Shown here piece by piece: positions 20,437-31,815 of a stretch of 64,000 nt of DNA; the stretch's first letter is position 1; every line of letters begins with the position of its first letter. The position numbers and the translations under genes are program-made. Location of the stretch: the NCBI GenBank assembly GCA_037178855.1, contig JASJZC010000004.1:3224001-3288000 (forward strand), written 5' to 3'. This DNA comes from Oscheius sp. JU75. Its lineage: Eukaryota; Nematoda; Chromadorea; Rhabditida; Rhabditidae. The notes under the pieces are model-generated. The model saw only the letters and a program-made list of their open reading frames with translations. It had not been told where the DNA came from and made no database searches.

Positions 20437-22052
20437 TTACTTCTTGGCGGTGGCGGCCAGCTTCATAAGACCCTCGGTAGAGTGAGACTTGGGACGCTCC
20501 AGAGGTAGACCCATTCCACGAGCCCAGATAAGCTGAGAAAGACATCCGAGAGCACGGGAAACTCCGAAGAGAACGGTGTAGAAAGACATCTCAGTCATTC
20601 CAAAGTATTGGAGGAGAACTCCAGAGTGAGCATCAACATTGGGCCAGGGGTTCTTGGCCTAACACAACGATTCAGAGAGCATTTGAATGAAAACATACCT
20701 TGCCCTGCTCCAAAAGGATGTTGGGAGTGATCTTATAAAGAGTAGAGACGAGACGGAACAGGTCATCCTTGGGCAGATGCTTCAGAGCGAATTCGCGCTG
20801 ACACTCGTAACGAGGATCAGTCTTACGTAGAACAGCATGGCCGTATCCGGGAACAACCTAAAGATCATTTGTGAAAGAAGTATGGATTGAGCACTACCTG
20901 TCCGCTCTTCAGATGTTTCCAGACCCATTCCTTCAACTGCTCCTCGGAGTAGTTGAATCCTACTTCGCTCACGATTTTGTTGAGGAAAACGAGGACCTCC
21001 TGATTAGCAAGACCGTGAAGAGGACCAGCCAGACCGGCCATAGCAGCCGAAAAACTGAGGTAAGGATCAGAAAGGGCAGATCCGACAAGATGGGAAGTAT
21101 GAGCAGACACGTTTCCGCCCTCGTGATCAGAGTGTATAACGAGGTAAAGACGCATCAGTTCGGCAAAGAGAGGATCGTCGTAACCGAGCATGGAACAGAA
21201 GTTGGCCGACCAGTCTTTCTTGGGATCAATGACTCCGACAGCCGATCCATCGCGATAGAGATTGCGGTAGATCATGGCAGCGACAGTGGGTAGCTTGGCC
21301 AACAAGTCCATAGAATCCTAAAAACAACTTTTGTAAATCTGAATAGTAAATTTTCACCTCATAAGCGTACTCCCAGTAGGCGCTCTTGGGCACTCCACGA
21401 GCATAAGCAGCGGCGAATTTGCTTTCGTTGTTGAGAGCAGCAATAGCGGCAACAAATTGAGCCATAGGGTGAAGATTGTCCGGGAAGTTGTCGAGCATAC
21501 GAGCCACATGAGCAGGTAGATCAGCACGAGCATTCCATTCTTTCGTGATGGCTGCGGTTTGCTTGTCGCTGGGGACATCTCCTGTGCACAACAGCCACCA
21601 GATTCCCTCGGGAATGGGCTCTTCTCCGCCGGCAGCCTTGGGCAGCAGCTTTTGACACTCGGGGATAGAGTATCCGCGGAAACGGATTCCCTCTTCAGGG
21701 TCAAGAACGGAGGTCTCAGTGACCATTCCCTTCATCGATCTCATTCCACCGTAGATCTAAAAAAAGAAAACTATCTTGAACAGGTGCAAAGAAAGTTTAC
21801 CATGTCAATGTTGACTTGTTGGACAACGGTGTCCTTGTGCTGGGCACGGAATTCCTTGACTTTTGCATTGTGAGCGGGAATCTTCTTGGCTAGAACCTCC
21901 TTCAAATTAGTCGATTGATCGGCCTGGGTGGAAAGACCAGCAGAGGCGGGAGCAGCGACACCCTAAAAACCTTTTTGTAAGACAAAACTTTGAAAAGTCA
22001 CCTTGGAAAGAAGGGTAGAAGTACGACGCAAAATATTGGCCGAAAGAGACAT
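20437..22052 (-). CDS. cts-1 homolog: Citrate synthase, mitochondrial
   Basis: Condenses acetyl-CoA with oxaloacetate to start the TCA cycle in the matrix. Six phase-consistent exons: 22052-22002, 21962-21801, 21756-21358, 21317-20898, 20857-20699 and 20658-20437 (about 470 aa, family length). A basic presequence ([17 protein letters not shown]) precedes the mature protein. Catalytic motifs are intact: [12 protein letters not shown] with the first histidine, [11 protein letters not shown] with the second, and [14 protein letters not shown] with the aspartate. It begins 234 bp downstream of the stop of the dsRNA-binding protein gene on the same strand, a possible operon. Confidence 0.97.
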
Positions 22053-22285
22053 CCTGGTGACCCTAAATGAAGCGTTCTTGAAAGCGGAAATATATAAATA
22101 AACGGAAGTAATTGGAACGAAAATAACCGCGGAAAAAAGTGCAATATATAAGAGTAAAAGCTTATATTTACAGATATATCGGGAAAGAAGAGCACCCAAC
22201 TCGAACAGAAACTTCGAATTGAGAGTTATTGAGACCGGACGAAAGCAACCGTAATAAAACAATGTATAAGAAATCCCGGAAAAAG

Positions 22286-24070
22286 CTAGAAGGTCTCCAG
22301 CATAAGAAGAGCGTTTAGCGCAGCCGAACGTTTTGCTTCTTCTTCGTCACTGCCAGCTCCAGAGAAAACGTGTGTTTCCTCATTTTCTCCTTTTCTGGTG
22401 AAGACCAGCGTCATGAGCACCTGGGTCAAGCCTCGAAAACCAAAATTAATAGAAAAGAGAAAGAGATCTTACCGAAGCTACATGGCTTTTCCAAGATCTT
22501 GTAAGCAGGTGCCACGAAGGAAGCAACTTTTTCCTTGTCATTCAGTATTTCCTCCATGGATTTCCCGGGGTTGATAGTACAAGGTCGAGATCGAACTGGC
22601 TCATCATTTCCAGTGTCTAAGTCAAAATTACCAAAAACGATATGCCAAAAACGAACCATCAATAACGAGATCACTGAAATCCCTCTCGAGACTGCTCATA
22701 CCCTTCTCGAGATTCTTCAACATCAGAAATGCAGCATAACGTTTGGCATCTGTTTTCCTCTTACCACGCCCTTCAGTTACGAGTTCTCGAACCTGAAAAA
22801 GATCTGTACCTTTTAACAAGGAAACATACGATACATTTAACTACGAAGGTTCGATCGACAGGTGGTCCCACCTCGGTATCTTCGTAGCTTGGACACTGCA
22901 GTTTTGACTTGGTACAGCTAAACAAAATTGTTGAAACGTTGTTAAAAAATTAAACCTTACAACTCTTGTACACGTCCAACGTAGTTCTCGCCTTTGTCGA
23001 AATCTTTATCTTCCTCGTATGTGGGAGACGATGCTCTTTCAGCTGGAGGTTCTGCGCTTCGGTCACTGAAAAACAATAGGCTTAGGGAGTTGGAGTGCGA
23101 CTAACATTACGGCGATGGCTTCGTCGACATTGTCTGGCAAGTTGAAATCTTTACAGTAGGAAGGGAACTTTTGTATAAGTTGCTTCAAGACTTCTCGAGC
23201 AGCATACTGTTTAGCCGTTTGCTTCACTTTTGCCTTTCCTTTGCCTACAATTCCGCGCAGGATGCACTGTACATTGAATTCTGGAGTCTAAACGAATTGT
23301 TGATATAGCTAAAAACGTTTTTTTCTTACATGTGGCGGTCCATCGGTATGCATATAGATAGGGAACTCTCCGCTGTAAACTCTTTTGACGCCCTCATCGA
23401 GTATCATCACAGGAGTTTTCTGCAATTAGAATCGATCAAAAATCTACAGACAATCAACTGAATTTATCGCAAAAAGAGAACGTACATTGAGCGGGGCATG
23501 GGTGAAGGTCGGTCGGAGACCAGTGCGATAATGCACATGTGCACTCTCACCGGATTAGACACAAAGAACGGTCACTAGAGAACTGAGAGAAAGCTTGGAG
23601 AGTTTGAAAAATCGATATGGTCGACAGCCGCTTACTGCTTGGAAGTTATTATTAGTCCGGTTCGGAACGCAATGAGTAGAGCCAAACCGAGGTTAAAGTA
23701 CGCTCAACTGATTCGTATAAAAAAAGTAGCCGATGTCTGTTGTCAAATCTGTAGATAAAAACAAAGAATTTCGACAAATAACGCACTAAAAAAGAAGGGC
23801 TTAGTGAACGATACGATCACAAAGTAAGTTCAGAGTGCCCGAGTGAACTGTTTGGACGTTACAGCGAGAAAATAAGCAGTTAGTCAGCAACGATTCTTCG
23901 GAAACAGAATAGGTTGGCAGTAATTGCTTGCGTGTTCTACATTCTCTCAAAAATATTCAACTTACATGATGAGCTTCGCCTTTTTCAGCGGTGATGTCCA
24001 TCACATTGGGAATGAAGTATTCCGGCTCCATTTCACGCAGATCGTCTACATGCGTGAAGGCTTTGTCCAT
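22286..24070 (-). CDS. Double-stranded RNA-binding protein with three dsRBDs (RDE-4/TARBP2/Loquacious type)
   Basis: Such proteins help Dicer load or process dsRNA. Eight phase-consistent exons: 24070-23966, 23419-23330, 23287-23106, 23065-22961, 22917-22830, 22792-22657, 22616-22473 and 22431-22286. dsRBD1 begins KTPVMILDEGVK and continues through HTDGPPHTPEF to KVKQTAKQYAAREVLKQL. dsRBD2 runs from CPSYEDTEVGPP to GRGKRKTDAKRYAAFLML. A third, weaker domain has VFSGAGSDEEEAKRSAALNAL at the C-terminus. The K-x-x-A-(K/R)-x-x-A-A helix-2 motif that contacts RNA is kept in the first two. There is no helicase or nuclease domain. GTTTAG precedes the ATG by 11 nt. The first intron (546 nt) is far longer than its neighbours. 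RDE-4 versus TARBP2/PACT-type orthology needs a tree. Confidence 0.85.
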
Positions 24071-24452
24071 GTGGCCGACTCCTAAACAAATTCTTATTGC
24101 GGAAATCAGTAAGAACAAAGTCAAGTTGGCGAACCGACTAACACAGTGAAATGAGAAAAGAGAAATTGAACGCGGGTAACCGTTCAAGGGCTCCAGCAGC
24201 CCTTCAAATCGTTACGAGACCCGAGACTTTTCTTACGGTATCCTAAGATTTGCCGGTTGTTTCAAATCTTTCTTCTACTCTTTTTCTTTCCCTCTTATTT
24301 GTCAGAATTCGCTTTTCCAGTAACAAAACAGCTAATGTTTTTATGTTGGAACTGTACAGAACATCAAAAAGGTTATTAGCAAAGTATAGCATTTAGCCAC
24401 CTGTCTCCTTTCATAACAAAATTATTTCAACCGTTCATTTCAGGTAAAATTA

Positions 24453-24785
24453 ATGTTCTTCACAGTCCCGAACTGGGCTGCCAGAATACGTGAAGACCGT
24501 CGTCCGCTTTATCGCCGAATCTTCACAAATAGGAGGCTAGATTTTGCTCACAAAAGTTAATTATTTCATCACCGAAACACAAATGGATACTTTTCAGCGC
24601 TAGTTCGATCAATTCTAGGCTTTCTTCTCTTCAGCACATCTTATTGCATCGTGAACACCGGTATCTATTACAAATACGTACGACCACTACGACAAGAAGA
24701 ACGAGAACGATTAGAAAGAGAACTTATTGAAGCCGACAGGGCTGGATTTAAAGTTAATTTAAAGTTAGTCCTATTGTTTTTCTAA
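24453..24785 (+). CDS. Small single-pass membrane protein, unknown (upstream gene of a tight pair)
   Basis: Not recognised. Two phase-consistent exons (24453-24555, 24598-24785) give about 96 aa. The protein is basic at the N-terminus (MFFTVPNWAARIREDRRPLY), has one hydrophobic segment (ILGFLLFSTSYCIVNTGIYY) and a charged amphipathic tail (LRQEERERLERELIEADR). This topology and size resemble small mitochondrial inner-membrane assembly factors, but no family is assigned. TTTCAG lies 9 nt before the ATG. The stop is only 16 bp before the next gene's ATG. Confidence 0.65.
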
Positions 24786-24801
24786 ATACTTGATAATTCA
24801 G

Positions 24802-25401
24802 ATGAATTTCACGCGATTTATGTCTACGGTTGCCTCTCGATGGGAGAGCATTTTCGGCCTTGGAGTTGCAGCGGGTGCTGGTTTTGAGCTATTCAAAATC
24901 TATTTCTCTTTCAACGGTTAGTTGTTTTTACTGAATTTTCCAACTGGAATCTATATCACGCCAGTCTGTTCAAAGATAGCAACATTTTTTAAACAGGCTG
25001 AAAACGCGCGGTGATTCAAACACTTTCTAGTTTTCGCGAAATTTCCTTCTTCAGTTTTCTCCGAAGTTTCACTCCTTCTTTTGCAGTTTTAAGTGTAGAA
25101 AAGTGATCTGCATCGTTTAGGTGTAAGAAACCTGGAATTTGGCAGGAAAAACAGTGAAAAATGTAAAAAAAAAAAACCGAAGAGGAAAATTTCAGAAATT
25201 TGGAAACGCTCAAAACGGCGAGCTTTTTCGGTGCGACCGTTTGAAAAATGCTATTATTTTTTAACAGATTTGTTAATTTAAGGTGTGAACTACTACAGCG
25301 TCTTCAAAAAGAAGCAGCTACAGAAAGAACTAGACGAATTCGAGCGCAGTCTCAAGGATATGGATCGACTGATTGTTACTGGCGTTCCACAAAAGTTCTA
25401 G
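24802..25401 (+). CDS. Small mitochondrial-type membrane protein, SMIM4/UQCC5-like
   Basis: Two phase-consistent exons (24802-24916, 25283-25401) give 77 aa. A central segment (FGLGVAAGAGFELFKIYFSF) is followed by NYYSVFKKKQLQKEL and a charged helix. The order (FG, short hydrophobic stretch, aromatic pair, V-(F/Y)-(R/K)-(R/K)-K, charged tail) resembles SMIM4/UQCC5, a complex III assembly factor. The match is by eye and moderate. ATAATTCAG abuts the ATG directly, so it is most likely trans-spliced as the second cistron of an operon. The 366-nt intron is unusually long for this window. Confidence 0.55.
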
Positions 25402-25563
25402 TCGTTTCATCCCGCTGCCTCTCAATTCGTGGTTTTTTTCTCCCAGCAATTTAGTAGGATTTCTAGGTTATATTTAGCCGTGTTATTTTTGTCAGTTGTT
25501 AACGTGTATTTATCGTTTTGCTTTCCCGATTCCAGAAATTAAATGCACAAAATAGGTCATTTA

Positions 25564-28500
25564 TTAAGAGCTTTTTTGAGATGGGTTTGGTGGCGGTATC
25601 ACTGAGCTGTACTGCTGCAGTTGTAGAAACTGATTTCGCAACATTTTCTGCTTTTCGGCCAGTCGTTCTTGTCTCTGCTCCAGCTCCTGTCTGAAAAGCA
25701 TCCATATTTTTCCTTGCTCCTCCCTACCGTCTTTCTGCAATTGGGTCCTTTTGTTCGAGAATTGGAGTTGGCGGTGAATTGATTGCGTCTTCTATGATAT
25801 GTTTCAGCTGTTCAGGTAGCTCTGGTGGCTTGAATGACGGCTTTAGCATGCGATTTTGTGTTCAACTTACTTTGGTGAACTTTGTTCGCACATCTTGCAC
25901 TGAAAATCTACTAGGTGGTCGTGGAGGAACACCAGGCTTTCCAACCTGAACAGTTTATCTGAGTGACAAAAAGACGAACCTCTTCAAGTACTCCATCCAG
26001 ACCAGCCATAGGATTGAAACTGGGCGGAGGAGGAGGTATCTCTTGATGACCATTCGAAACAACAGGCAAAGAAGTAGTCATAATTGGAGGAGGAGCGGCG
26101 ATAGCTACCGTTTTTGATGGCGGATTAGGGGTAAAGACGGCCGGCCGTTCGAAGGCGAGATCAACCGATGGAGTAGAAGGAGACTCCTCTTTGGTCAATT
26201 TTTGTAGAGCAGGGTCTTGAACCATGGCTAGCTTTTTCATCGTGACCATTATGTTGGCCAGAGCCTTGCAACGTCGAAGTGACTGATCGACAGATTGAGT
26301 CTGCTCCTTGATGAGTTTCTCTTCCCGCAGGACCTTCTCCATGTATGACTTGATAGTTTCTTCGATCTTCGCTTGCAGAGGAGTAAATGTTTCTAGTAAT
26401 AGTTCTTTTGAAATAGGTAACTCTAAACATACGCTTCAGTTCAGCTGCTTCTCCTCCCAGTCTGGCCAGTCTGATAGTCAATTGTTCGACTTCCGTCATT
26501 CGCAACTTCTTGTTACTGTTCAACACACCCGCTCTCACAGCCTCTACTTCGTTCTCAAGACTCCTATAAAAAGTGTTTCCAGATTTTGAGTGATAACTCA
26601 CGTAAGACTGTTCAGAAGAGTGGTGACATGAGAAGCATGGGCTTCTTGTTCTCTTTCTATTTCTCCTTCATTGGTTGGTCTGACCGGAACACAACCTGTC
26701 TGATGACTGACCACTATTCGAGTAATCTGATCCCCAGCTTCACGCAACAGACCCCGAGCCGTCTGTGCATTGACCTGATATCGCGATGTGTAAAGTTCCG
26801 GATTTGCCAAACCTGAGCCATTCTTTTCAGTTGACGGACATCGTTTTTGGCCTGTTGAACTTGACCGGACAGATCATGAAGTTGGTGGTGAGTATGGCTT
26901 GAAATGCTCTCAGGCAAACTGGCTGGTTCTTCCGAAAACTCTCTTGAATCGGCATGCAGAGCCAGAATTTCCTTTCGCAAGTGAGCCATATCCTTCTGGG
27001 TTCTTTCGTTCATTCCCTTGCTCACAAGCGCCGAATGGACGAGACTCGAGAGACCGGCCAACTGGCGTTCCATCGTTTCCATCCGTTCTCTGTAAGAAAC
27101 TTTGTTTGTCTAAACAGAAAATTAAGTAAAAAGGAATACTAGGCAACACATATTGTGTCGGCACTACATGTTCCAGATATCTCTTACGTTTTCAAAATAT
27201 TGAGAAACATATTGAAAACCTACTGACACCGTCTTCAGCTAACCAGCTATATGAGTTTTTCACTTGTGAAAACGGACTGACCTTGACTCTTTGTCGACAA
27301 TGACTGGCGTCACAGATCCACTTCGAGTTCCACTTCCCTGGCTTGAATCGTCTTCGAAGGCTCGTCTTCTAGGAGGTTTCTGAGGGATGAACTCGGCCAT
27401 TGCGGATGCTGGACGGGGCACAGCCAAATTTCTAAAACTGGGTATTTTACAACTTGTTTTATTTACCTTGTCCGTCTTGAATCATCGATTTCATTTTCTG
27501 AATGATAATCGGGATGGTCGATTCCAGATCCGAAGGGCATCGGACTGACTGAGCCAGTCTGATCTCTCAGTCGAAGAACCGATCTATCCGAGATGTCTCT
27601 CGGATCCTCCAGTTCGTAGAAAAGTTGACTCTTTGATGGTTCTTGGATGTAGATTTTGACATGTGGCTGGTCAATGAAATGTCGATTGATATTGGGGAAG
27701 GCTCGGAGGAAGGCCATTTTCACCTGGAATGATTGAGTAAATAGTCAAAGAAGAAGATAAACCTGGTAGAGAGTGGAAATATCTGGAGGAAGTATAGCCC
27801 TCTTTACCTCGTCGTGGGCTTGGAGAAAGACCACATTCATTTTCTGTAGACGAGTTCCGTCACTGCAAGAGAAATTCCAAAATCTGATGAGAAATGAACT
27901 CACTTGACATTTGGTGGCTCAACATAGACCGGTCCATCGTTGCGTCCACGAGATGGCTCCGGAAAGATATTCTGAAAGATCTTTTACTTAAAATTACAAA
28001 TTTAAATTTCTAAATAGGGAAGTGTACTCACGAGATCGTTTCTCCTGCTTGGCGTGACTCTCAGTCCGGGTCGAGAAAGTTCGTCATCGTCCTGGCGAGC
28101 CAAAGGGGCCACACGGATCTGCAATCTCATATATCTCGCGAGGTCTAATCGCAACATCTGTCGTTCCATCAAACTGACTCGTATCATAAAGGAAACAAAG
28201 AAGAGAATCGAGATACCTCATTAGGTCGCCAGGCCTGTTCATGAGGAAGTGAGTTGGTCAGACGGACAGAGTTCCCTGAAATGTCCGTTTTATTCATACT
28301 CAAACAGTTGAATGAAGGAAAGCTTACCACTAGCAGGTCCAATTGACCCTATTAACCGGGCCTCTCCATAGTCATTCGCAAAGTCTGGTTCCTGTTGGAA
28401 ACGGACATTTCGCTGTTGCGGCTGTTGCTGGCTCACAACATGAACGGCTCGTTCGGGTTCCGGAGTCTTGCGACCCAGAAGTCGCGCCTTCCACGAGAAT

Positions 28501-29230
28501 ATAGGCATCTTTTTCGAAAGAATCGCAAGGCTAAGGGGAGGGCAGCGAGAGTTGTTACAGCCGGTTGGAGTGACCGCCGTTGGAGCCCGTGTTGTAACCC
28601 TTCGGGCACCCGAACCGGCTGTTCAATTTGTTCCCTACGTGTAAACTTCGTGCTCTTTTTAAGAACTGTTAAAGAGTTAACTAACCATCTGTTACCAGAT
28701 GGTTGATCCATTCGTCGAGACGTCGACGTCCCTCAGGACGACGAGATGGAGGCAGAAGAGCCTTATCTGCCACGAATTGGTCACTTTTGAGCTCTTCAGA
28801 TATCTCACCCGATGCGGTTCTAGCAGGTCCTCTCAGCGATGTTGGTCCTCTTTCCGAGTATCGTCTGAAAAAAGATCCTTTAGATGTCATAGGCAGTGTT
28901 TAAAACTGTTCAATGACTACAATATTAGCGGAAGACACATCCTCGACACCAAAAGATTTACGGAACAGTTCTAAGTGCTGCCTAGCATAAATACAAAAAA
29001 TAATGTTCGATTTACGAGTGTTGCAAGGACTATAGAGTGGGACTGTACCTGTGAAAGTGTGAGAGTCCATCGTCAAGAGAGGCCTTTCGTCCGGGCCCGC
29101 TAATGCAGCTGAACATGCGACACTGACTGTCAACAGTAGCGGACGGGCCACTCGAGCGAGGGACTTGAGAGGGCCTCCCGGCTGCTAGAAGGACATCTCG
29201 TGAAGGTGCATGGATCATAGGGGACCACAT
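25564..29230 (-). CDS. SRCIN1 (p140Cap)/KIAA1217-type protein with AIP3-like coiled coil
   Basis: Vertebrate relatives are actin- and Src-linked scaffolds. Seventeen phase-consistent exons run from 29230 to 25564 (about 860 aa). Key regions: an N-terminal half with basic, disordered sequence; the conserved block VVFLQAHDEVKRAILPPDI, AFLRAFPNINRHFID and VKIYIQEPSKSQLFYELED followed by RDISDRSVLRL, which is diagnostic of SRCIN1/SKT; then an AIP3/Bud6-type coiled coil (METMERQLAGLSSLVHSAL, AQTARGLLREAGDQITR, EVEQLTIRLARLGGEAAELK); a proline-rich stretch (PPPPPSFNPM); and a Gln-rich helical C-terminus. The start is uncertain: an in-frame ATG is at 29230, but the open frame continues to an acceptor (CTTTAG) at about 29312, so a further 5' exon is possible. 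Confidence 0.8.
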
Positions 29231-29561
29231 TATGAGGAAGGACTGTCGAGATGTTTTGTAATTCCAGGATTCGTACAGTTTTTGGCTAGTGTAGACCGGC
29301 GCCGTTTGCACTAAAGATTACTCAGTGGATCCTGTTGACGCAATGGCGCGAGAGAAGATGCAGCTCAATTAAGAAAGAGGTGGAACTCCTTTGAAACCTT
29401 GATTTACCAAGGCCCAATTCTTTTATTCAAACTAAAGTCTTAAATTTCTTGATCTATATTGTTTTGGCAAAACTATAAAAAAAACTTTGATCTGCTTGCA
29501 AGTCAACTGTAATCGGTGCACAAAGTGCCCAGAAGTGGCAGCCATTTGACAGCTGACTGCG
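29231..29561. other. Divergent upstream region
   Basis: Contains the possible 5' extension of the SRCIN1-like coding sequence (to about 29311) and the upstream sequence of the pseudophosphatase gene. Nothing else was recognised. Confidence 0.55.
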
Positions 29562-30653
29562 ATGAGAGACGACTCGAATAAGAAGAAGAAGCCTCGAAGC
29601 AAGCGACCTACCCGACGAATGAAGACTACGGTGGAGGAAGGAAGCAAAAAGCCCAACAAGAATACCGTCCCCCGACGAAGACGCTCTGCTGCCCCTACCG
29701 AGGACGAGAGTATCCCGAAGAATGTTGGACGTCGGACGACTCGACAGCCCGTCAAGAAGATGCCAGAGGATGTGGAAGTTGCGTGTCAGGACTTCGTCGA
29801 CTACCATGACTTCTTCACCGTTCGACAGGAATACAAGACGATAACCGACATGATCCCGGAAGAAGACAAGCACAAGGATTGCTGCCTCTTCAAGCAGCGC
29901 AATCGTCATGTGTCCATTCCGTGCTACGACGCTACGAGGATCAAGGTGAAGGAGCCAGCCGATCCGAGCTGCGACTTCGTTCATGCGAACAAGGTCGTCT
30001 ATGAGAAGGCAGATCGCGACTACATCCTGACCCAAGCACCGCTCCAGAACACGATCGAAGACTTTTGGAGGATGGTCTTCCAGGAGAACTCTCACACCAT
30101 TGTCCTCCTCAGTCATTTCTACGAGCAAGGCCGGCAATCGATGGAACAGTTCTGGCCCTTGAATGCCGGAGAATACATGCACTACGGCGGGATGTTCCTT
30201 AACAACAAGAAGGTCGAGAGAACGGAAACCACCAACATCTACACCCTCGAAGTTCTTCCCGAAGGTCTGAGCAACAGTAACATCACAATGCTCTACCACT
30301 TCACGACCTGGGAAACCAACAGAATCGTGCCTCCTCGTACCATTCTTCGTCTGAGGAACAATCTGCGTCTGGAAGATCCGGGATCGATGACAGTCGTCAG
30401 CTCAGAAGGCATCAATCGAGCCAGCTGTTTCGTGGCTATCGACATCGTCCTCTCCCGTCTTCTCAAAGGAATCAAGACGCGTCTGGTGGATGTGGCTATG
30501 GCTATTCGACAGGCCCGTGCCTTGGCCTTCAACACGTCTGAACTCCAGTACGTCTTCACCGTCCAAGCCGTCCTCGACTATATTCGAGCCAAGAATACCA
30601 AATTCGAGGAAGCTGTCAAGAAGTTCAACGCAGGAGTCACCAGCCACGTCTAG
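29562..30653 (+). CDS. Intronless protein-tyrosine-phosphatase-like protein, catalytically inactive
   Basis: A single 363-aa open frame. The first 75 residues are very basic and disordered. The PTP fold follows: KQRNRHVSIPCYDATRIKV corresponds to the K-N-R-Y loop, then FVHANKVVYE, RDYILTQAPLQNTIEDFWRM and TTWETNRIVPP. The catalytic P-loop, normally H-C-x-x-G-x-x-R-(S/T), reads VSSEGINRAS: the nucleophilic cysteine is serine and the histidine is valine, while the arginine is kept. The general-acid W-P-D loop reads W-E-T. Both changes abolish known PTP chemistry, so this is a pseudophosphatase, perhaps binding phosphotyrosine. Nematodes have many intronless, often sperm-enriched PTPs. Lack of introns in an intron-rich genome suggests a retrocopy lineage. 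AATAAA at 30684. Confidence 0.9.
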   Translation: MRDDSNKKKKPRSKRPTRRMKTTVEEGSKKPNKNTVPRRRRSAAPTEDESIPKNVGRRTTRQPVKKMPEDVEVACQDFVDYHDFFTVRQEYKTITDMIPEEDKHKDCCLFKQRNRHVSIPCYDATRIKVKEPADPSCDFVHANKVVYEKADRDYILTQAPLQNTIEDFWRMVFQENSHTIVLLSHFYEQGRQSMEQFWPLNAGEYMHYGGMFLNNKKVERTETTNIYTLEVLPEGLSNSNITMLYHFTTWETNRIVPPRTILRLRNNLRLEDPGSMTVVSSEGINRASCFVAIDIVLSRLLKGIKTRLVDVAMAIRQARALAFNTSELQYVFTVQAVLDYIRAKNTKFEEAVKKFNAGVTSHV

Positions 30654-31815
30654 AAGAGATTTGCACTTACCACAGAGACTAAAAAATAAAAATGTCAGAG
30701 ACAACTGTGTTCTTGTTCTATTGGGGGTGGGGACAGAGTAGTTCTTACGTTCTTCTCGCGTTGTCTTGTATACTTACTTATTCTTGTACCAACATTTGAA
30801 GAACTCATTGTCGACGCTCTGCTTCTCGTGTGTATTTGTTGTTTCATCAGAGCATGGTAGGTCTTTCTTGCACTATGTTATTCAGAGCCGTTTGAAAGTT
30901 CTGCCATCGGTTTTGCCCAGGAGGAGTCATTAGAAACAAATAAGGCTTTGATTTATTTATGCTACCACTGTTTCCTCCGTGGAATCCAGCTACATTATTT
31001 GCTTATTCATTCAATATTCTACTTCCGTCCCCTCATCCATCGGAATTACTACCAACCAGTAAATAGTATTTGAGCAAATACAGAGCAACTTCTTTGAAGT
31101 CTTGGCGCCCTCGATTTGTCGGAACGCGTCGAAAGCGAATATGACTTGAAAGATCTTGTCAAGTTTTGTCAACTTTGAGACTTCGGGTTACCTATCTCTC
31201 TGGCCATTTGCTCGTCTGCTACTTGCTTGTGCTGTTCGTCTGCTACAAATTCAGGTCAGGTGTATCTTCTTTTCCAAACGTTCGTCGCTCTTTCTCTATG
31301 TATTTTGGTTACCTATCACACTGACCTTAACTAGGGTCTGTGGTAGTCCCGAGTAACACAGACCTGAATGCTCTAAGTCTTTAGCCCAGTCCTATGTTCT
31401 ACGGTTGACAATTGTTTAAGAAGGAATCTTGCCAAGACCTTTAAAGTCGATTCGCTTTCGACGCGTTTTTACTAATAAAAATTAAGAATACTTGTGACAT
31501 AGAAGTGCTTCCAATGCAAGTATTCTGGTTCTCTTGGCCAGTCTACGCAATTTCCACGATAGTTTACTGGCCAGGAAAGATGTGATCTTTGGGTGCGTCT
31601 CCTAGCCTGTATTCTTGCTTCTTCTTGTTCACTTTAGAAAAGTCATGAGCAATTTATTTCATCACAACATGGTAGACCACCGTAAATCTTGTTTGTTTTT
31701 TTTTTACCACAGAAGGAGAATACCCGAATGCAAGAAAGTTAGTAGAAAGGGAGCAAGCTCGTACTGTCATCATGCTTGGAGAGAAACAACGAGAGAAAGC
31801 AACAGATACAATAAG
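30654..31815. other. Intergenic region with a MITE-like element
   Basis: Apart from the element at 31123-31467, no gene or structured RNA was recognised. The part nearest 31815 is the 3' flank of the INPP4-type gene. Confidence 0.6.
31123..31467. mobile_element. Short non-autonomous element with ~45-bp inverted termini
   Basis: The left end AACGCGTCGAAAGCGAAT is repeated in exact inverse at the right end (31450-31467). The complementarity continues inward with mismatches: GACTTGAAAGATCTTGTCAAG on the left pairs with the inverse of CTTGCCAAGACCTTTAAAGTC. Total length is about 345 bp and no open frame is present. A target-site duplication is not clear. It is unrelated in sequence to the 8720-9164 element. 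Confidence 0.75.

Noticed and set aside
23480-23560. Possible tRNA or small nuclear RNA in the first intron of the dsRBD gene
   Set aside because: No cloverleaf with A and B box, and no U1/U2/U5/U6 landmark words; only a short hairpin is visible.
29454-30299. 281-aa open frame antisense to the pseudophosphatase
   Set aside because: It is the longest minus-strand frame in the area but mirrors a strongly PTP-like coding strand and has no family resemblance; a codon-bias shadow.
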